Made by a program: the position numbers and the translations under genes. A DNA stretch of 64,000 nt, taken from an uncultured Verrucomicrobiae bacterium (GTDB taxonomy: Bacteria > Verrucomicrobiota > Verrucomicrobiia > Limisphaerales > AAA164-E04). Every line of letters begins with the position of its first letter. Within the stretch, counting starts at the first letter, position 1. The notes beneath the pieces were generated by a model that did no database searches, was not told where the DNA came from, and worked only from the letters and a program-made list of their open reading frames with translations. Where the stretch lies: NCBI GenBank assembly GCA_951813855.1, contig OX638380.1, positions 1,566,876-1,630,875 on the forward strand. Reading direction: 5' to 3'. Of the stretch, positions 45,773-57,572 are shown one piece after another.

Positions 45773-46678
45773 ATGAACGAAAAGCCCAAGATTGTCGGCA
45801 CTTTCACCTTGGACGGCATGATCCAAGGCGAAATCCCTCCGGAACCGGCTTTCGAGAAAAAAATTCGGGAATGGGTAGCCCGGCAAAAAGGAAAAGGACT
45901 AGGCTTCGAGTTCGCCACCGACGGCAACAATTTCAATTTGCTGCCCGACAACCAATTGGGAAAAGCGGTCGATTTCGCTCCGGAAGGCGTCTCCCGTTAC
46001 CTGGGAAAAGCTTACCAGGAGCTAGTCGACCTGTTCCCGGCAAGGAACCGGACCGGGCTGTTCTCCACGCTGCGCAGTATCGAATACATTCAGGGGAACG
46101 AGATTCAGACCGTCTACCTGGTGAAGCCGCCGGGAAAAATCCAGACCCAGCAACGGACGGTCGAATCGGAAACCCTCGCTTCCCCGTCCGAGCCCAGTCA
46201 ACGCCGCAAGGCGCAGTTGACCTGGATCGGGATGGCCCTGGGAGCCTTCATCCTGATACTTTCGTCATTCTTCATCGACTGGAGGCTAACCCTGTTCCAG
46301 CCCATCGGGGAACGGCTGAAAAACCCCGAATCCATCCCCCTCGAAAACGAGGCGTTCCGGGAATACTTCCTCGTCATGGAGAAGAAATACGACAGCCGAA
46401 ACCGGCAATTCCTGGTCAGCATAGCGGCCGGTCCCCGCTTGAAGTCTATCGAAGGGGAAGCCGAGCTCGAGATCGATACTTGGACGGAGGACTGGAAAAC
46501 GGCTTCGCTGCAACGAAAAACCATCGCCTGCCTCTATTACGACAAGGAAGGAGAACTCCGCTGGCGCCAAGTAATCCCTTTCGAACCGAACTTCGCCGGC
46601 GACCCGCCGCTGCAAATCATCAGGATCCCCATGCCTTCCAATTTCCGGCCCCATCGCTTGGTTCTCTGGCCTTCATAA
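45773..46678 (+). CDS. Single-pass membrane protein of unknown function
   Basis: A 301-residue protein with a soluble N-terminal part (about 1-145), one membrane segment (LTWIGMALGAFILILSSFFI, about residues 145-165) and a second soluble part outside or inside. The N-terminal part is mixed alpha/beta (GKAVDFAPEGVSRYLGKAYQ; LRSIEYIQGNEIQTVYLVK). I do not recognise a family. It follows the GYF_2 gene closely and converges on the DUF2752 gene. Confidence 0.65.
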   Translation: MNEKPKIVGTFTLDGMIQGEIPPEPAFEKKIREWVARQKGKGLGFEFATDGNNFNLLPDNQLGKAVDFAPEGVSRYLGKAYQELVDLFPARNRTGLFSTLRSIEYIQGNEIQTVYLVKPPGKIQTQQRTVESETLASPSEPSQRRKAQLTWIGMALGAFILILSSFFIDWRLTLFQPIGERLKNPESIPLENEAFREYFLVMEKKYDSRNRQFLVSIAAGPRLKSIEGEAELEIDTWTEDWKTASLQRKTIACLYYDKEGELRWRQVIPFEPNFAGDPPLQIIRIPMPSNFRPHRLVLWPS

Positions 46679-46780
46679 CGACTCTGAAACGCGGGACACT
46701 CGCGGGTCTCGAATCGCAAGATTCAACGAGGCACGCCCGGCGGATTCCCCGGGCAACCCTGGATTATCGCGCCACGCCGC

Positions 46781-47191
46781 TCACGGGGCGGGCACCGGAA
46801 AAAAGCGCAGGTTACGCAGCAGGAAGAAAACTAAAACGATCAGGGTAAGGCACCAGTAGAATTCACGACGGTACAACAGGGAAAATCCCCGCCAGCCACG
46901 AGTTTGCTGGCCGACGAACATCAGGAGGAAACAAACGATCAACGACGCCAAAGGCAGTGCCAGGGCGTTGAGCGAAAGCGAACGGACGATATCTCCCTGA
47001 AAGGCGGCCAGCAAAGCCCGAGTGCCGCCACAACCGGGGCAATGCAATCCGGTAACGGCCCAAAAAGGGCAACTCGTATTCCATGCGATCCGCAGGGCGA
47101 CGAGCGCGATCACCGACGCACCCAGCAACCATCCGACGGTATTATCCGGGAACGATCTTCCGGTCGCCAAGAACGTCAATCGCCTTCGCAT
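46781..47191 (-). CDS. DUF2752 membrane protein
   Basis: The 136-residue membrane protein has the DUF2752 signature CPFWAVTGLHCPGCGGTRAL, in which C-P-x5-G-x-x-C-P-G-C-G-x-T-R is characteristic, followed by two or three hydrophobic segments (LALPLASLIVCFLLMFVG; WCLTLIVLVFFLL). The family is uncharacterised; the cysteines may bind a metal. ATG 47191 is chosen, and it overlaps by 16 bp a small frame upstream. The length is usual for the family. Confidence 0.85.
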   Translation of the reverse strand: MRRRLTFLATGRSFPDNTVGWLLGASVIALVALRIAWNTSCPFWAVTGLHCPGCGGTRALLAAFQGDIVRSLSLNALALPLASLIVCFLLMFVGQQTRGWRGFSLLYRREFYWCLTLIVLVFFLLRNLRFFPVPAP

Positions 47192-47310
47192 ATCTCGATC
47201 AGACCCTCCCGCAACTCGTAGTCGTTATCGCTGTCCCCGCCAGCCAAATCGAAGCTGTCTCCGGGCAACTGCGCCCAGCTTACCACGCTTCTTGGGGGGA
47301 TCAAGCGCAT
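47176..47310 (-). CDS. Possible small protein overlapping the DUF2752 start
   Basis: A 44-residue frame from ATG 47310, too short for most gene callers. It contains VVSWAQLPGDSFDLAG, an Asp-rich DSDNDYELREGLIEIC stretch reminiscent of a calcium-binding loop, and stops at 47176, inside the DUF2752 gene. The overlap and the protein-like pattern make it credible; the frame stays open for another 30 codons upstream without ATG, so it could also be the end of a decayed longer gene. Confidence 0.3.
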   Translation of the reverse strand: MRLIPPRSVVSWAQLPGDSFDLAGGDSDNDYELREGLIEICEGD

Positions 47311-47675
47311 CCGCCAGCGGCGACCATGAATCACGTCGGCAAGCGAAAAAAACTGAGATCGAATCCACGGCGACTTTCCGGCGCTCGATCAACCCGCGAA
47401 ACGACTTCCAAACTCAGGCGCCAATCATTCTGTCGCCGGATGATCGCGTTGCTTCAAACCGACCCAACGAACTTTACGCCGCCCCAGTACCGGTTTCCGG
47501 GCGCTTCGGAAGATAATCTCCGACTCGCTCCCCACCCTCGCCCTGGTATTCCGTCCGTCTCCGAGGCAACGACGCGAGCAAAACGAACCCTCATCGTCGA
47601 CAAGGGTTGGCCTATTCCGGGATCGAATCACTTCGTGATTGAACGGCGAAACCTGATGAAGTAGGTTCCTTTCCC
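47311..47675. other. Intergenic spacer
   Basis: 365 bp between the DUF2752 locus and the CPBP protease gene. No independent gene was recognised; the first third may be coding remnant continuing the small minus-strand frame. Confidence 0.35.
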
Positions 47676-48479
47676 GTGAACGAGGTGGTGCCGACCGAGG
47701 ATAAGGGTGGCGGCCGTTGCACTTATTGCTCGGCTCCGCTGGATCCGTCCTACACTTTTTGCTTGCGTTGCGCCCAGCCTTACAAACCCTCCATTCGGAT
47801 CCTCCCTAGCGAACCCTACCTAGACGACGAAGTGCGAGTGCGCACCTTCGCGCCACAATCCATCCAGGTCTTCCTTTGGATCCTCGTTATCCTCTTGGTT
47901 CCCGGGACAATCGTTGGTGCATTGATGGGACCTGACAATCTCTCGGAGAGGATTTTGTTCGTCCAATTTGCTTTGCTCGTCGCTACCGTCATCCTCGCCA
48001 CCATTCATTCTCATGCGCTGAGTTCCCAATTAAACCCGGCAGGCATCCTTTCCCCCTACTTGCTCATCGGCCTACTCGGCACTTTGGGATTGATAGCCGT
48101 CAGTTTGGCATACCACGGGATTCTATTCGAATTGTTGGGAGACGAGTTTCGGCCCGAGATAAATTTCGACGAAATATTTCATACGCTAGGGGGCAAAATA
48201 CTGTTTATTTGCATTCTGCCGGGCATAACCGAGGAAATCGCCTTTAGAGGTCTGATCCAACACTGGCTGCACATCGCTCTCCCGCCCTTGAAGGCAATTT
48301 TCGTGACTTCCGTATTATTTTCCTTGGTCCACTTCTCGCTTCTCAGTGCGCCTTATTTCGTTTTGGTCGGGATGTTCTTGGGCTGGCTTCGCTGGAAATC
48401 CGGAAGCCTCTATCCCTGCATCATTGCCCACACCGCGCATAATCTCATAGTCGTCCTGATCGAAGATTCTTTTTCTTAA
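47676..48479 (+). CDS. CPBP family intramembrane glutamic protease with N-terminal zinc ribbon
   Basis: A CAAX-protease/Rce1-like membrane enzyme of 267 residues. The N-terminal zinc ribbon (CTYCSAPLDPSYTFCLRC) precedes six or more hydrophobic segments. The three CPBP motifs are present: EEIAFRG (catalytic Glu pair and Arg), FSLVHFS (F-x-x-x-H), and AHTAHNLIV (H-x-x-x-N). In bacteria such proteins are linked to bacteriocin self-immunity or membrane proteolysis. The GTG start at 47676 places the zinc ribbon near the N-terminus. Its partner is unknown. Confidence 0.88.
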   Translation: MNEVVPTEDKGGGRCTYCSAPLDPSYTFCLRCAQPYKPSIRILPSEPYLDDEVRVRTFAPQSIQVFLWILVILLVPGTIVGALMGPDNLSERILFVQFALLVATVILATIHSHALSSQLNPAGILSPYLLIGLLGTLGLIAVSLAYHGILFELLGDEFRPEINFDEIFHTLGGKILFICILPGITEEIAFRGLIQHWLHIALPPLKAIFVTSVLFSLVHFSLLSAPYFVLVGMFLGWLRWKSGSLYPCIIAHTAHNLIVVLIEDSFS

Positions 48480-48932
48480 CACCCCCTTTCCGGTTCGACG
48501 CGCTCGCTGCCAAAAAGATTATCACCAATCGTCCGCTCGAACCGATCAATGGTCATCGGAGGAGCTCCGCCTCGAAAACCGTCCCGGACACTTTTTGCCG
48601 CAAACCTCGGCGCCAGGCTTGCCCCGAATTACCCGGACTTCCTCGATTCAACCCAGGGGGAAGGAATGTCGCGAAACCCGGAAAACCGGATCAATCCCGG
48701 GACCAAGGCATTTCCACATCCGGAACTCCGGGTTCTTCCGGCTTTCCGGTCATGACAGGTATCTGGAATCCCGCCTCGGATTTCCGGTTCGTCAGCCGAA
48801 GTCAATTCCGAATCGTGACCGATATTCCCGATTCCGTCCGAGGCCCTCGTTCCCTGACAGGCAGATGGCAGATTACCGATCGGTTCAAGCGGAACTTTTC
48901 CGTTCCAGCCGAACCCAGCCGCGAATTCGGGA
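48480..48932. other. Intergenic spacer between the CPBP gene and hsdR
   Basis: 453 bp between converging genes, CpG-rich on the whole. No gene or clear terminator was found. The edge of the restriction locus lies here; no repeat or attachment site was seen. Confidence 0.4.
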
Positions 48933-52070
<3,138 letters not shown>

Positions 52071-52116
52071 AAACACCAATCAATGATAAATTCGAAATCC
52101 AATGTTATAATCAATT

Positions 52117-53865
52117 TCATTTCGGTATTGCTCTATACTCAATCAAGGCAGACTGACCTACGATGTCCACAATTGTGACCAATGACTCCATGCCAGTCGA
52201 ATCCGTAAGTCGCATAGGTTTGCCAATACGAAACGGTACAGGTTGTTGCCGTCCACCTTCAATAGCAATATTGTCAGCGTATAAATAAGTCCGATCAATT
52301 GAATCTCGTATCGGATTAAGCCTTCCACGCAATTTAGGAATGTAGCCTGTTCTTTTAGAAAAAATAACTGCACCTCCGTTCTTAAGAGAATCAAGTTCCA
52401 ACAGCAAATTAGATTGATCCGGTATCCAATCCCGTATAATTTTCGCGCCGTACCCCGGTGCGGCTACATATACGGTCATCGGAAGATTTGTCGTGTACAG
52501 ATTTAAAGTTGCTTGACCATCTTCGTCAGTAGTGGTGAGCACATTAGTTTTGTTAGGAAATACGGCAAGCACCTTAACCCCGGTCAATAAATCGTCACCT
52601 GAGTGTACCGTAATCATGGAATCAGCTGGAGTTAATACTAATTTAGCGGCCGGAATAGTTAAAACTAAGTTAGAATCAGCAATAAGTTCATATTTTGGCA
52701 ATTCCCCAGAAACTTCCTGAGTCTCTCGTAATATAATCGTTACTCCATCTCCTCGTCGCTCCATTAAAAATGTACGATTAGTAGCTCCTGGATAATTAAC
52801 AGCTGGAATATGCCCGAATACATTAGCAATGACTTCATTTCGCGTTGACTGATACAAAGAAATGTTGCCTATAGTCACACCATTAGGTAATTTTCCAGGA
52901 GATTCAATCTCAAGTCTATCCTTAAACATAGATAACCTGATTCGTCGCGAGACTATAGAGTAATCCCGATGAACCACAGCATTAACAACAGCTTCAAAAA
53001 CTGCTTCCTTGCTATATTGAGGCATCTCCTCACGCTCAGGGACCTTCCGTGCAGCGACACGCATATTTCTAAATACAAAACTGCATGCATTCGCAACTTG
53101 TTCCTGAAGTGGTCCTTCAATGACCTGCGCGTCCAGCTGACCAGAAGCACGGTCTTTTCCACGATAATGCGTAGCCATCAGAACAGCCTGCGGCAACAAG
53201 TTCTGAGGATATTTGGTACAGAGCAACAATCCAGCATTGGTAGCCCTAATCACGCCATATTCGTCTCTGGATAACAGGCGAAGTTTTGCTAGCGATTGAC
53301 AAGGGTCATTGGCCCCTACAGTACTTAGCAGAGGTTCCCATAAACGCTCTTCTAGCGTATTAAAACCAGTCTCTCCAACTATCTGACTGTCAAACCACTT
53401 GTAACGATTTTGAGCTCGGTGTTGAGATAATCTCAACATTTCATCACGACTTAATTTACGATTGGTTTCTCCGACTCTAATATATGCTACCCCTGATCTT
53501 TCATGAACATCATATCCTCTAGGTATATTGACTATGACAATATTTTTGTTGTTAAGTTTTTGATGATGTATGCCTACTTTTAAAGCAGGTTCGACTAAAT
53601 CGAAGGACACTTCGCTTAATAATCTGCCTAGATTTTTAACCTGCTGCAAGGTCATATCTTGAATCTGGCCATCATCTGTAACTCCGCATAATATGACACC
53701 ACCATCGGAATTAGCAAAAGCAGTCATTTCATCAGCTAAAACATTTCGTTGTGCAGATTTGGGCTTATCAGCGCTAAATTCTATTCGTTTAAACTCCCAA
53801 CTACTGTCTTCGCCTAATTCTAGTCGTTCAATTAAAACTTCGTTGCTGATTTTTGTCGTATTCAT
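52117..53865 (-). CDS. AlbA_2/Schlafen-type protein with HATPase-like domain and Ig-like C-terminal domain
   Basis: The 582-residue protein begins with an AlbA_2 (divergent Schlafen-type) domain: SSWEFKRIEF, ADEMTAFANSDGGVILCGV and VAYIRVGETNRKLSRDE. A RecG-like GHKL ATPase region follows (EAVFEAVVNAVVHRDYS, LEIESPGKLPNGV, RRGDGVTII). Unusually, it continues with a beta-rich carboxypeptidase-regulatory-like stretch (LLTGVKVLAVFPNKTN, TTTDEDGQATLNL) and a further beta domain to the end. Such AlbA_2/ATPase proteins are common companions of type I restriction genes, but the Ig-like tail is new to me. It lies 14 bp after hsdS. The gene is AT-rich. The role is probably regulatory or anti-phage. 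Confidence 0.82.
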   Translation of the reverse strand: MNTTKISNEVLIERLELGEDSSWEFKRIEFSADKPKSAQRNVLADEMTAFANSDGGVILCGVTDDGQIQDMTLQQVKNLGRLLSEVSFDLVEPALKVGIHHQKLNNKNIVIVNIPRGYDVHERSGVAYIRVGETNRKLSRDEMLRLSQHRAQNRYKWFDSQIVGETGFNTLEERLWEPLLSTVGANDPCQSLAKLRLLSRDEYGVIRATNAGLLLCTKYPQNLLPQAVLMATHYRGKDRASGQLDAQVIEGPLQEQVANACSFVFRNMRVAARKVPEREEMPQYSKEAVFEAVVNAVVHRDYSIVSRRIRLSMFKDRLEIESPGKLPNGVTIGNISLYQSTRNEVIANVFGHIPAVNYPGATNRTFLMERRGDGVTIILRETQEVSGELPKYELIADSNLVLTIPAAKLVLTPADSMITVHSGDDLLTGVKVLAVFPNKTNVLTTTDEDGQATLNLYTTNLPMTVYVAAPGYGAKIIRDWIPDQSNLLLELDSLKNGGAVIFSKRTGYIPKLRGRLNPIRDSIDRTYLYADNIAIEGGRQQPVPFRIGKPMRLTDSTGMESLVTIVDIVGQSALIEYRAIPK

Positions 53866-53879
53866 TAATTAAATTGCTA

Positions 53880-55499
53880 TCAAGATAATACAACATTTTG
53901 ACCAGATCCATCAACTCGTAGGTTATGTTTCTTTTCGATTATTTTTTCAGTTGCTTTAATTTGTAATTCTCTCGACATGAGTTTTGGCAGTAAAATATCA
54001 CGGGTTTGTATCAACCACCGAGTTTCTCTACGATTAGAAAGCAATCTATTAATTATCGGGTCCATCATTTCGTCAAACAAGGCAAGCAATGTAGGAGAAG
54101 CAGTAAGCACTTTACAAGAAAAAAGAGATTTGACATGCACTCGCTGATGACTTTTAGAAGTTCCTGTCGAAAACGCAGTCATCTTCGCTTGAAAGTCTTG
54201 ATTCTTGAAAAGGAAATAAAGTACACTACGAGTTGCTGGTGCAAGAGGCCTAAGAGCTAAGAATTCGGTAGACGCAATCTGGGGCACTCCCTTACTAGTT
54301 TGGGGTAGCCAAATTCTTTCTATCTCGGGATTAATTTTGGACAACAGAACTGCTCCTGATGGCACTATTATTTTATTACTTTTAATCGAACCACCAAGAT
54401 CGGCAACTGGTTCATATCCCGCATCGTAAGCCGGTATGCTATAATGCTCGTAGATTCGATTTGGGTGTGCATTGGGTGATAGAGTAGCTCGGTGTTGAAG
54501 TGCTAAATCACTCAGTGCGTAGACCAGCCAGGCGGTTGGTTTATCTTCGATGTCCAGTGTATTAGGAAATTGATTCCAGATATTTGAAGCTAAATATGAA
54601 GAACGGCCTTCTACCTTAGCACAAGTAGGACCGAAATTAATGAACCAGTCCTTGAAGACCGCCAACGCAATGCTTTCCAATGTTTTATTCATGCGTCGAT
54701 TCAATTCTATTTTATCATCCAGTGTGCTAAGAATACAAGCAATTTTACGTTGTGAGTGAGTTGGTGGTAAATTTAATTTAAATCTAGAAACGTAATCCCA
54801 TTTGGCTCTTGGAAGACTTGTTCCCTCTGATCCTTTGGATACCCATTGAATAAACTCCATAGATGCCATCAGATAAAAAAGAAATTTGCTATCCACCCCC
54901 TTTTGGGGACGAACAACCCAAATGTCGGTGGAACAAATACCATCAAACCTTACACGAACAACTTTACGAAAATAAGGGTTTAGTTTTCCAAACAAAATGT
55001 CGCCTTTTAAAAAACGATACTTTTGACTTGAAACGTCTTTGGCAAATCCATGACCAGACAACACGAGCGTATGTTTTTCTATATGTTCCAAACCAACAAA
55101 TAAATCATTAGTGTTGATATTTGGTTGCACAACATTCTTCACTAGCATCGCGCAATCACCAAATGTTGTTATGTTATTAAAATGATCAGGACGATACAAC
55201 ACATAATGATTATCATTTATTTCCTTGTGAAAACGTTTAGGCACTCTCGCCCAATCACGAGCTTCAACTAATATGGGAATAGTTGACTCCTTTATAGCTT
55301 CAGTAAAATCCTGTAATTGAAAAGCATCGATTTTTTCAAGATTTGGCCCGCGTAATATCAAATCTAGATCACTGCCATCATGGTTTTTCCCTGTAACACG
55401 ACTGCCATAAGCCCATACTTCAACATCAGGAATAAACCTTAATACCATCTTTTCAATCACTTGACGGTATTTTAATGGTAGATGCAACGAGTTACTCAT
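53880..55499 (-). CDS. hsdS: Type I restriction specificity subunit HsdS fused to an N-terminal MNT nucleotidyltransferase
   Basis: The 539-residue protein joins two functions. Residues 1-105 form a minimal nucleotidyltransferase: WAYGSRVTG and GSDLDLIL give the G-S-x(n)-D-x-D site (Gly32-Ser33, Asp44, Asp46), followed by ILVEARDW and FHKEI. From about 110 it is HsdS: a first target-recognition domain (FAKDVSSQKYRFLKGDILFGKL, LPRAKWDYVSRFKLNLP), the central conserved helix (LSTLDDKIELNRRMNKTLES), a second domain (VPSGAVLLSKINPEIERIWL, THSQR-like VHVKSLFS) and the distal helix. It would place the enzyme on a bipartite site. Its ATG overlaps the HEPN stop by 8 bp. MNT proteins usually serve as HEPN antitoxins. 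AT-rich. Confidence 0.9.
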   Translation of the reverse strand: MSNSLHLPLKYRQVIEKMVLRFIPDVEVWAYGSRVTGKNHDGSDLDLILRGPNLEKIDAFQLQDFTEAIKESTIPILVEARDWARVPKRFHKEINDNHYVLYRPDHFNNITTFGDCAMLVKNVVQPNINTNDLFVGLEHIEKHTLVLSGHGFAKDVSSQKYRFLKGDILFGKLNPYFRKVVRVRFDGICSTDIWVVRPQKGVDSKFLFYLMASMEFIQWVSKGSEGTSLPRAKWDYVSRFKLNLPPTHSQRKIACILSTLDDKIELNRRMNKTLESIALAVFKDWFINFGPTCAKVEGRSSYLASNIWNQFPNTLDIEDKPTAWLVYALSDLALQHRATLSPNAHPNRIYEHYSIPAYDAGYEPVADLGGSIKSNKIIVPSGAVLLSKINPEIERIWLPQTSKGVPQIASTEFLALRPLAPATRSVLYFLFKNQDFQAKMTAFSTGTSKSHQRVHVKSLFSCKVLTASPTLLALFDEMMDPIINRLLSNRRETRWLIQTRDILLPKLMSRELQIKATEKIIEKKHNLRVDGSGQNVVLS

Positions 55500-55917
55500 T
55501 ATCTTTTATCTCCAGCATGCTAGCAAGTGATTTTGCATCTTTTATAAAATCTTGCATAATATTAAATGTATTGCTATCAATTTCTTCCCCATAATTAAAC
55601 TTTGATTCGTTTCGAATGCCACGGTACGCAATCCAACGCTCTCCTACATTTACCTCTATCAATCTATGTTTTGCGGCATGGCGAAATAAATCATTAAACG
55701 CTAACTCATCTGCTTGTTGATTACTAGCAAAAAACAATGCGAGTCTTTTTCGAAGCAACTTACCAGACTGTTCTAGCACCAATTCAAATTTTTTGACGCA
55801 GGCTTCACAAAAAACACCCTTCATTAAATCATCTTTATTTTGATGCATGCTCAGACCATTGAGCGCCTCTTCTAACGAATTTATACAACGTTTTAAAAAT
55901 ATAGTGTCGATTTTCAT
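55492..55917 (-). CDS. HEPN-domain protein (HI0074-like nucleotidyltransferase partner)
   Basis: A 141-residue all-helical protein resembling HI0074-type HEPN proteins that pair with MNT nucleotidyltransferases as toxin and antitoxin. Matching segments are FLKRCINSLEEALNGL, GVFCEACVKKFELVLEQSGK, AFNDLFRHAAKHRLI and WIAYRGIRNESKFNYGEEI. The last contains the Arg-Asn of the R-x4-6-H ribonuclease motif, but the His position is Phe107 (RNESKF). It may thus be a weak or non-catalytic HEPN. It lies 11 bp after hsdM and overlaps the MNT-HsdS start by 8 bp, so its translation is coupled to the fused MNT domain. AT-rich. Confidence 0.75.
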   Translation of the reverse strand: MKIDTIFLKRCINSLEEALNGLSMHQNKDDLMKGVFCEACVKKFELVLEQSGKLLRKRLALFFASNQQADELAFNDLFRHAAKHRLIEVNVGERWIAYRGIRNESKFNYGEEIDSNTFNIMQDFIKDAKSLASMLEIKDNE

Positions 55918-55928
55918 AATAATTATTT

Positions 55929-57512
55929 TTAAAATCCCAATTTTGATAAATTATTTATTATTGCAGCATCAAGTTTTGCACTTTCTACTTGCTGTCTTTT
56001 CAATTGTGCCACTAACCTTTCCATCTTTTCCACAAACGGTTCGCTATCATCCTCTTTTGATGGCACTCCGACATATCGTCCAGGATTCAAGATATGTTTG
56101 TGTTCGCTAACCTCTTCCAATGATACGCTTCGACAAAAACCAGGAACATCCTGATACTTGTCTTTGTTTTTGCGCCAATTGTGATAGGTGCTTGCAATCC
56201 GGGTAACTTCTTCATCCGTTAACTCACGGTGAGTCCGATCCACCATACGCCCCAAGTTTCGTACGTCCAGAAAGAGTATTTCTTCTTTTTGATTTCGACA
56301 CTTGCCGCCTGTTCGATTTCTAGCCAAAAACCACAAACAGGCGGGTATCTGGGTAGAATAAAACAGCTGACTAGGTAATGCCACCATGCAATCCACCAAT
56401 CCGGCTTCAATCAGATTCTTTCTGATTTCACCCTCTCCCTTCTGTGCTGTTGACATGGATCCGTTAGCAAGCACGAAACCGGCAATGCCATCTGGCGCCA
56501 AATGGTGAACCATATGTTGGATCCAAGCGTAATTGGCGTTGCCGTTGGGAGGCATACCGAATTTCCATCGTTTGTCGTCTTTAAGCCGCTCACCTCCCCA
56601 ATCGGAAATATTGAACGGAGGATTAGCCAAAATAAAGTCCGCCTTTAACACAGGATAACGATCTTCGTGAAAACTATCTCCCTGAGCAATTTGTCCATCA
56701 ATTCCACGAATGGCGAGATTCATTTTAGCCAGTCTCCATGTCGTGTAATTTGATTCCTGACCATAAATGCTAATATCGGCCTTAGCCCTACCCCCGTTCC
56801 CGTTACCAGACGCATGAGCCCGGATAAACTCGACCGACTGGACGAACATACCCGAAGAACCACAGCAAGGGTCATAGACTCGCCCCCGATATGGCTCAAT
56901 CATCTCCACCAACAAGCGAACGACACATCGTGGCGTGTAAAACTCTCCACCTTTTTTCCCTTCTGCGCTGGCGAACTGCGACAGGAAGTATTCATAAACA
57001 CGACCAAGCACATCTCGAGAACGGGACTCCTCATCGCCCACCCGAATATTTCCGATCATGTCGATAAGTTGGCCGAGACGTTGATTGTCCAACGCGGGGC
57101 GAGCATAGTCTTTCGGCAGAACGTCCTTCAGAATTCTATTTTCGCGTTCGATCGCCGTCATCGCCTCGTCAACCACCTGACCAATGGTGGACAGCCGGGC
57201 TTGCTCCTTCAGCCGTTCCCAACGAGCCTCCGGTGGAACCCAAAAAATGTTCTCGGCAAGGTATGCGTCCCGATCTTCCGCCACATCCGGGCCTATTTCG
57301 CGACTCACTGACTCACGCTGCTCCTCGAAGGCGTCGGAAATGTACTTAAGGAAAATCAGTCCGAGAGCCACGTGCTTGTACTCCGCGGCGTCCATCGAAC
57401 CGCGCAAGGCATCGGCCATCTTCCACAGCTCAGCTTCGTAACCGGTGGTCGCACCACCGGTCGCCCCAGCCTTCTTCTCGCCCTGCTGTTTTTTGGATTT
57501 TCCTCGAGGCAT
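55929..57512 (-). CDS. hsdM: Type I restriction modification methyltransferase subunit HsdM
   Basis: HsdM methylates adenine in the target site with S-adenosylmethionine. The 527-residue protein has a Lys-rich start, the N-terminal helical bundle ([20 protein letters not shown]), [16 protein letters not shown], the SAM-binding motif [15 protein letters not shown] and the catalytic motif [12 protein letters not shown] (near residue 296). ATG 57512 gives a family-like N-terminus ([14 protein letters not shown]); the frame upstream to 57569 ends at the insertion point of an IS. It is the first gene of the five-gene operon. The IS lies only 60 bp upstream, so the native promoter is displaced. Confidence 0.95.
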   Translation of the reverse strand: MPRGKSKKQQGEKKAGATGGATTGYEAELWKMADALRGSMDAAEYKHVALGLIFLKYISDAFEEQRESVSREIGPDVAEDRDAYLAENIFWVPPEARWERLKEQARLSTIGQVVDEAMTAIERENRILKDVLPKDYARPALDNQRLGQLIDMIGNIRVGDEESRSRDVLGRVYEYFLSQFASAEGKKGGEFYTPRCVVRLLVEMIEPYRGRVYDPCCGSSGMFVQSVEFIRAHASGNGNGGRAKADISIYGQESNYTTWRLAKMNLAIRGIDGQIAQGDSFHEDRYPVLKADFILANPPFNISDWGGERLKDDKRWKFGMPPNGNANYAWIQHMVHHLAPDGIAGFVLANGSMSTAQKGEGEIRKNLIEAGLVDCMVALPSQLFYSTQIPACLWFLARNRTGGKCRNQKEEILFLDVRNLGRMVDRTHRELTDEEVTRIASTYHNWRKNKDKYQDVPGFCRSVSLEEVSEHKHILNPGRYVGVPSKEDDSEPFVEKMERLVAQLKRQQVESAKLDAAIINNLSKLGF

Positions 57513-57572
57513 TGTCTGCTTTTTTGATCTCTCGGTGGCTTTTCGGAACAGCCCTGTTCTCCGCCCCAACCT

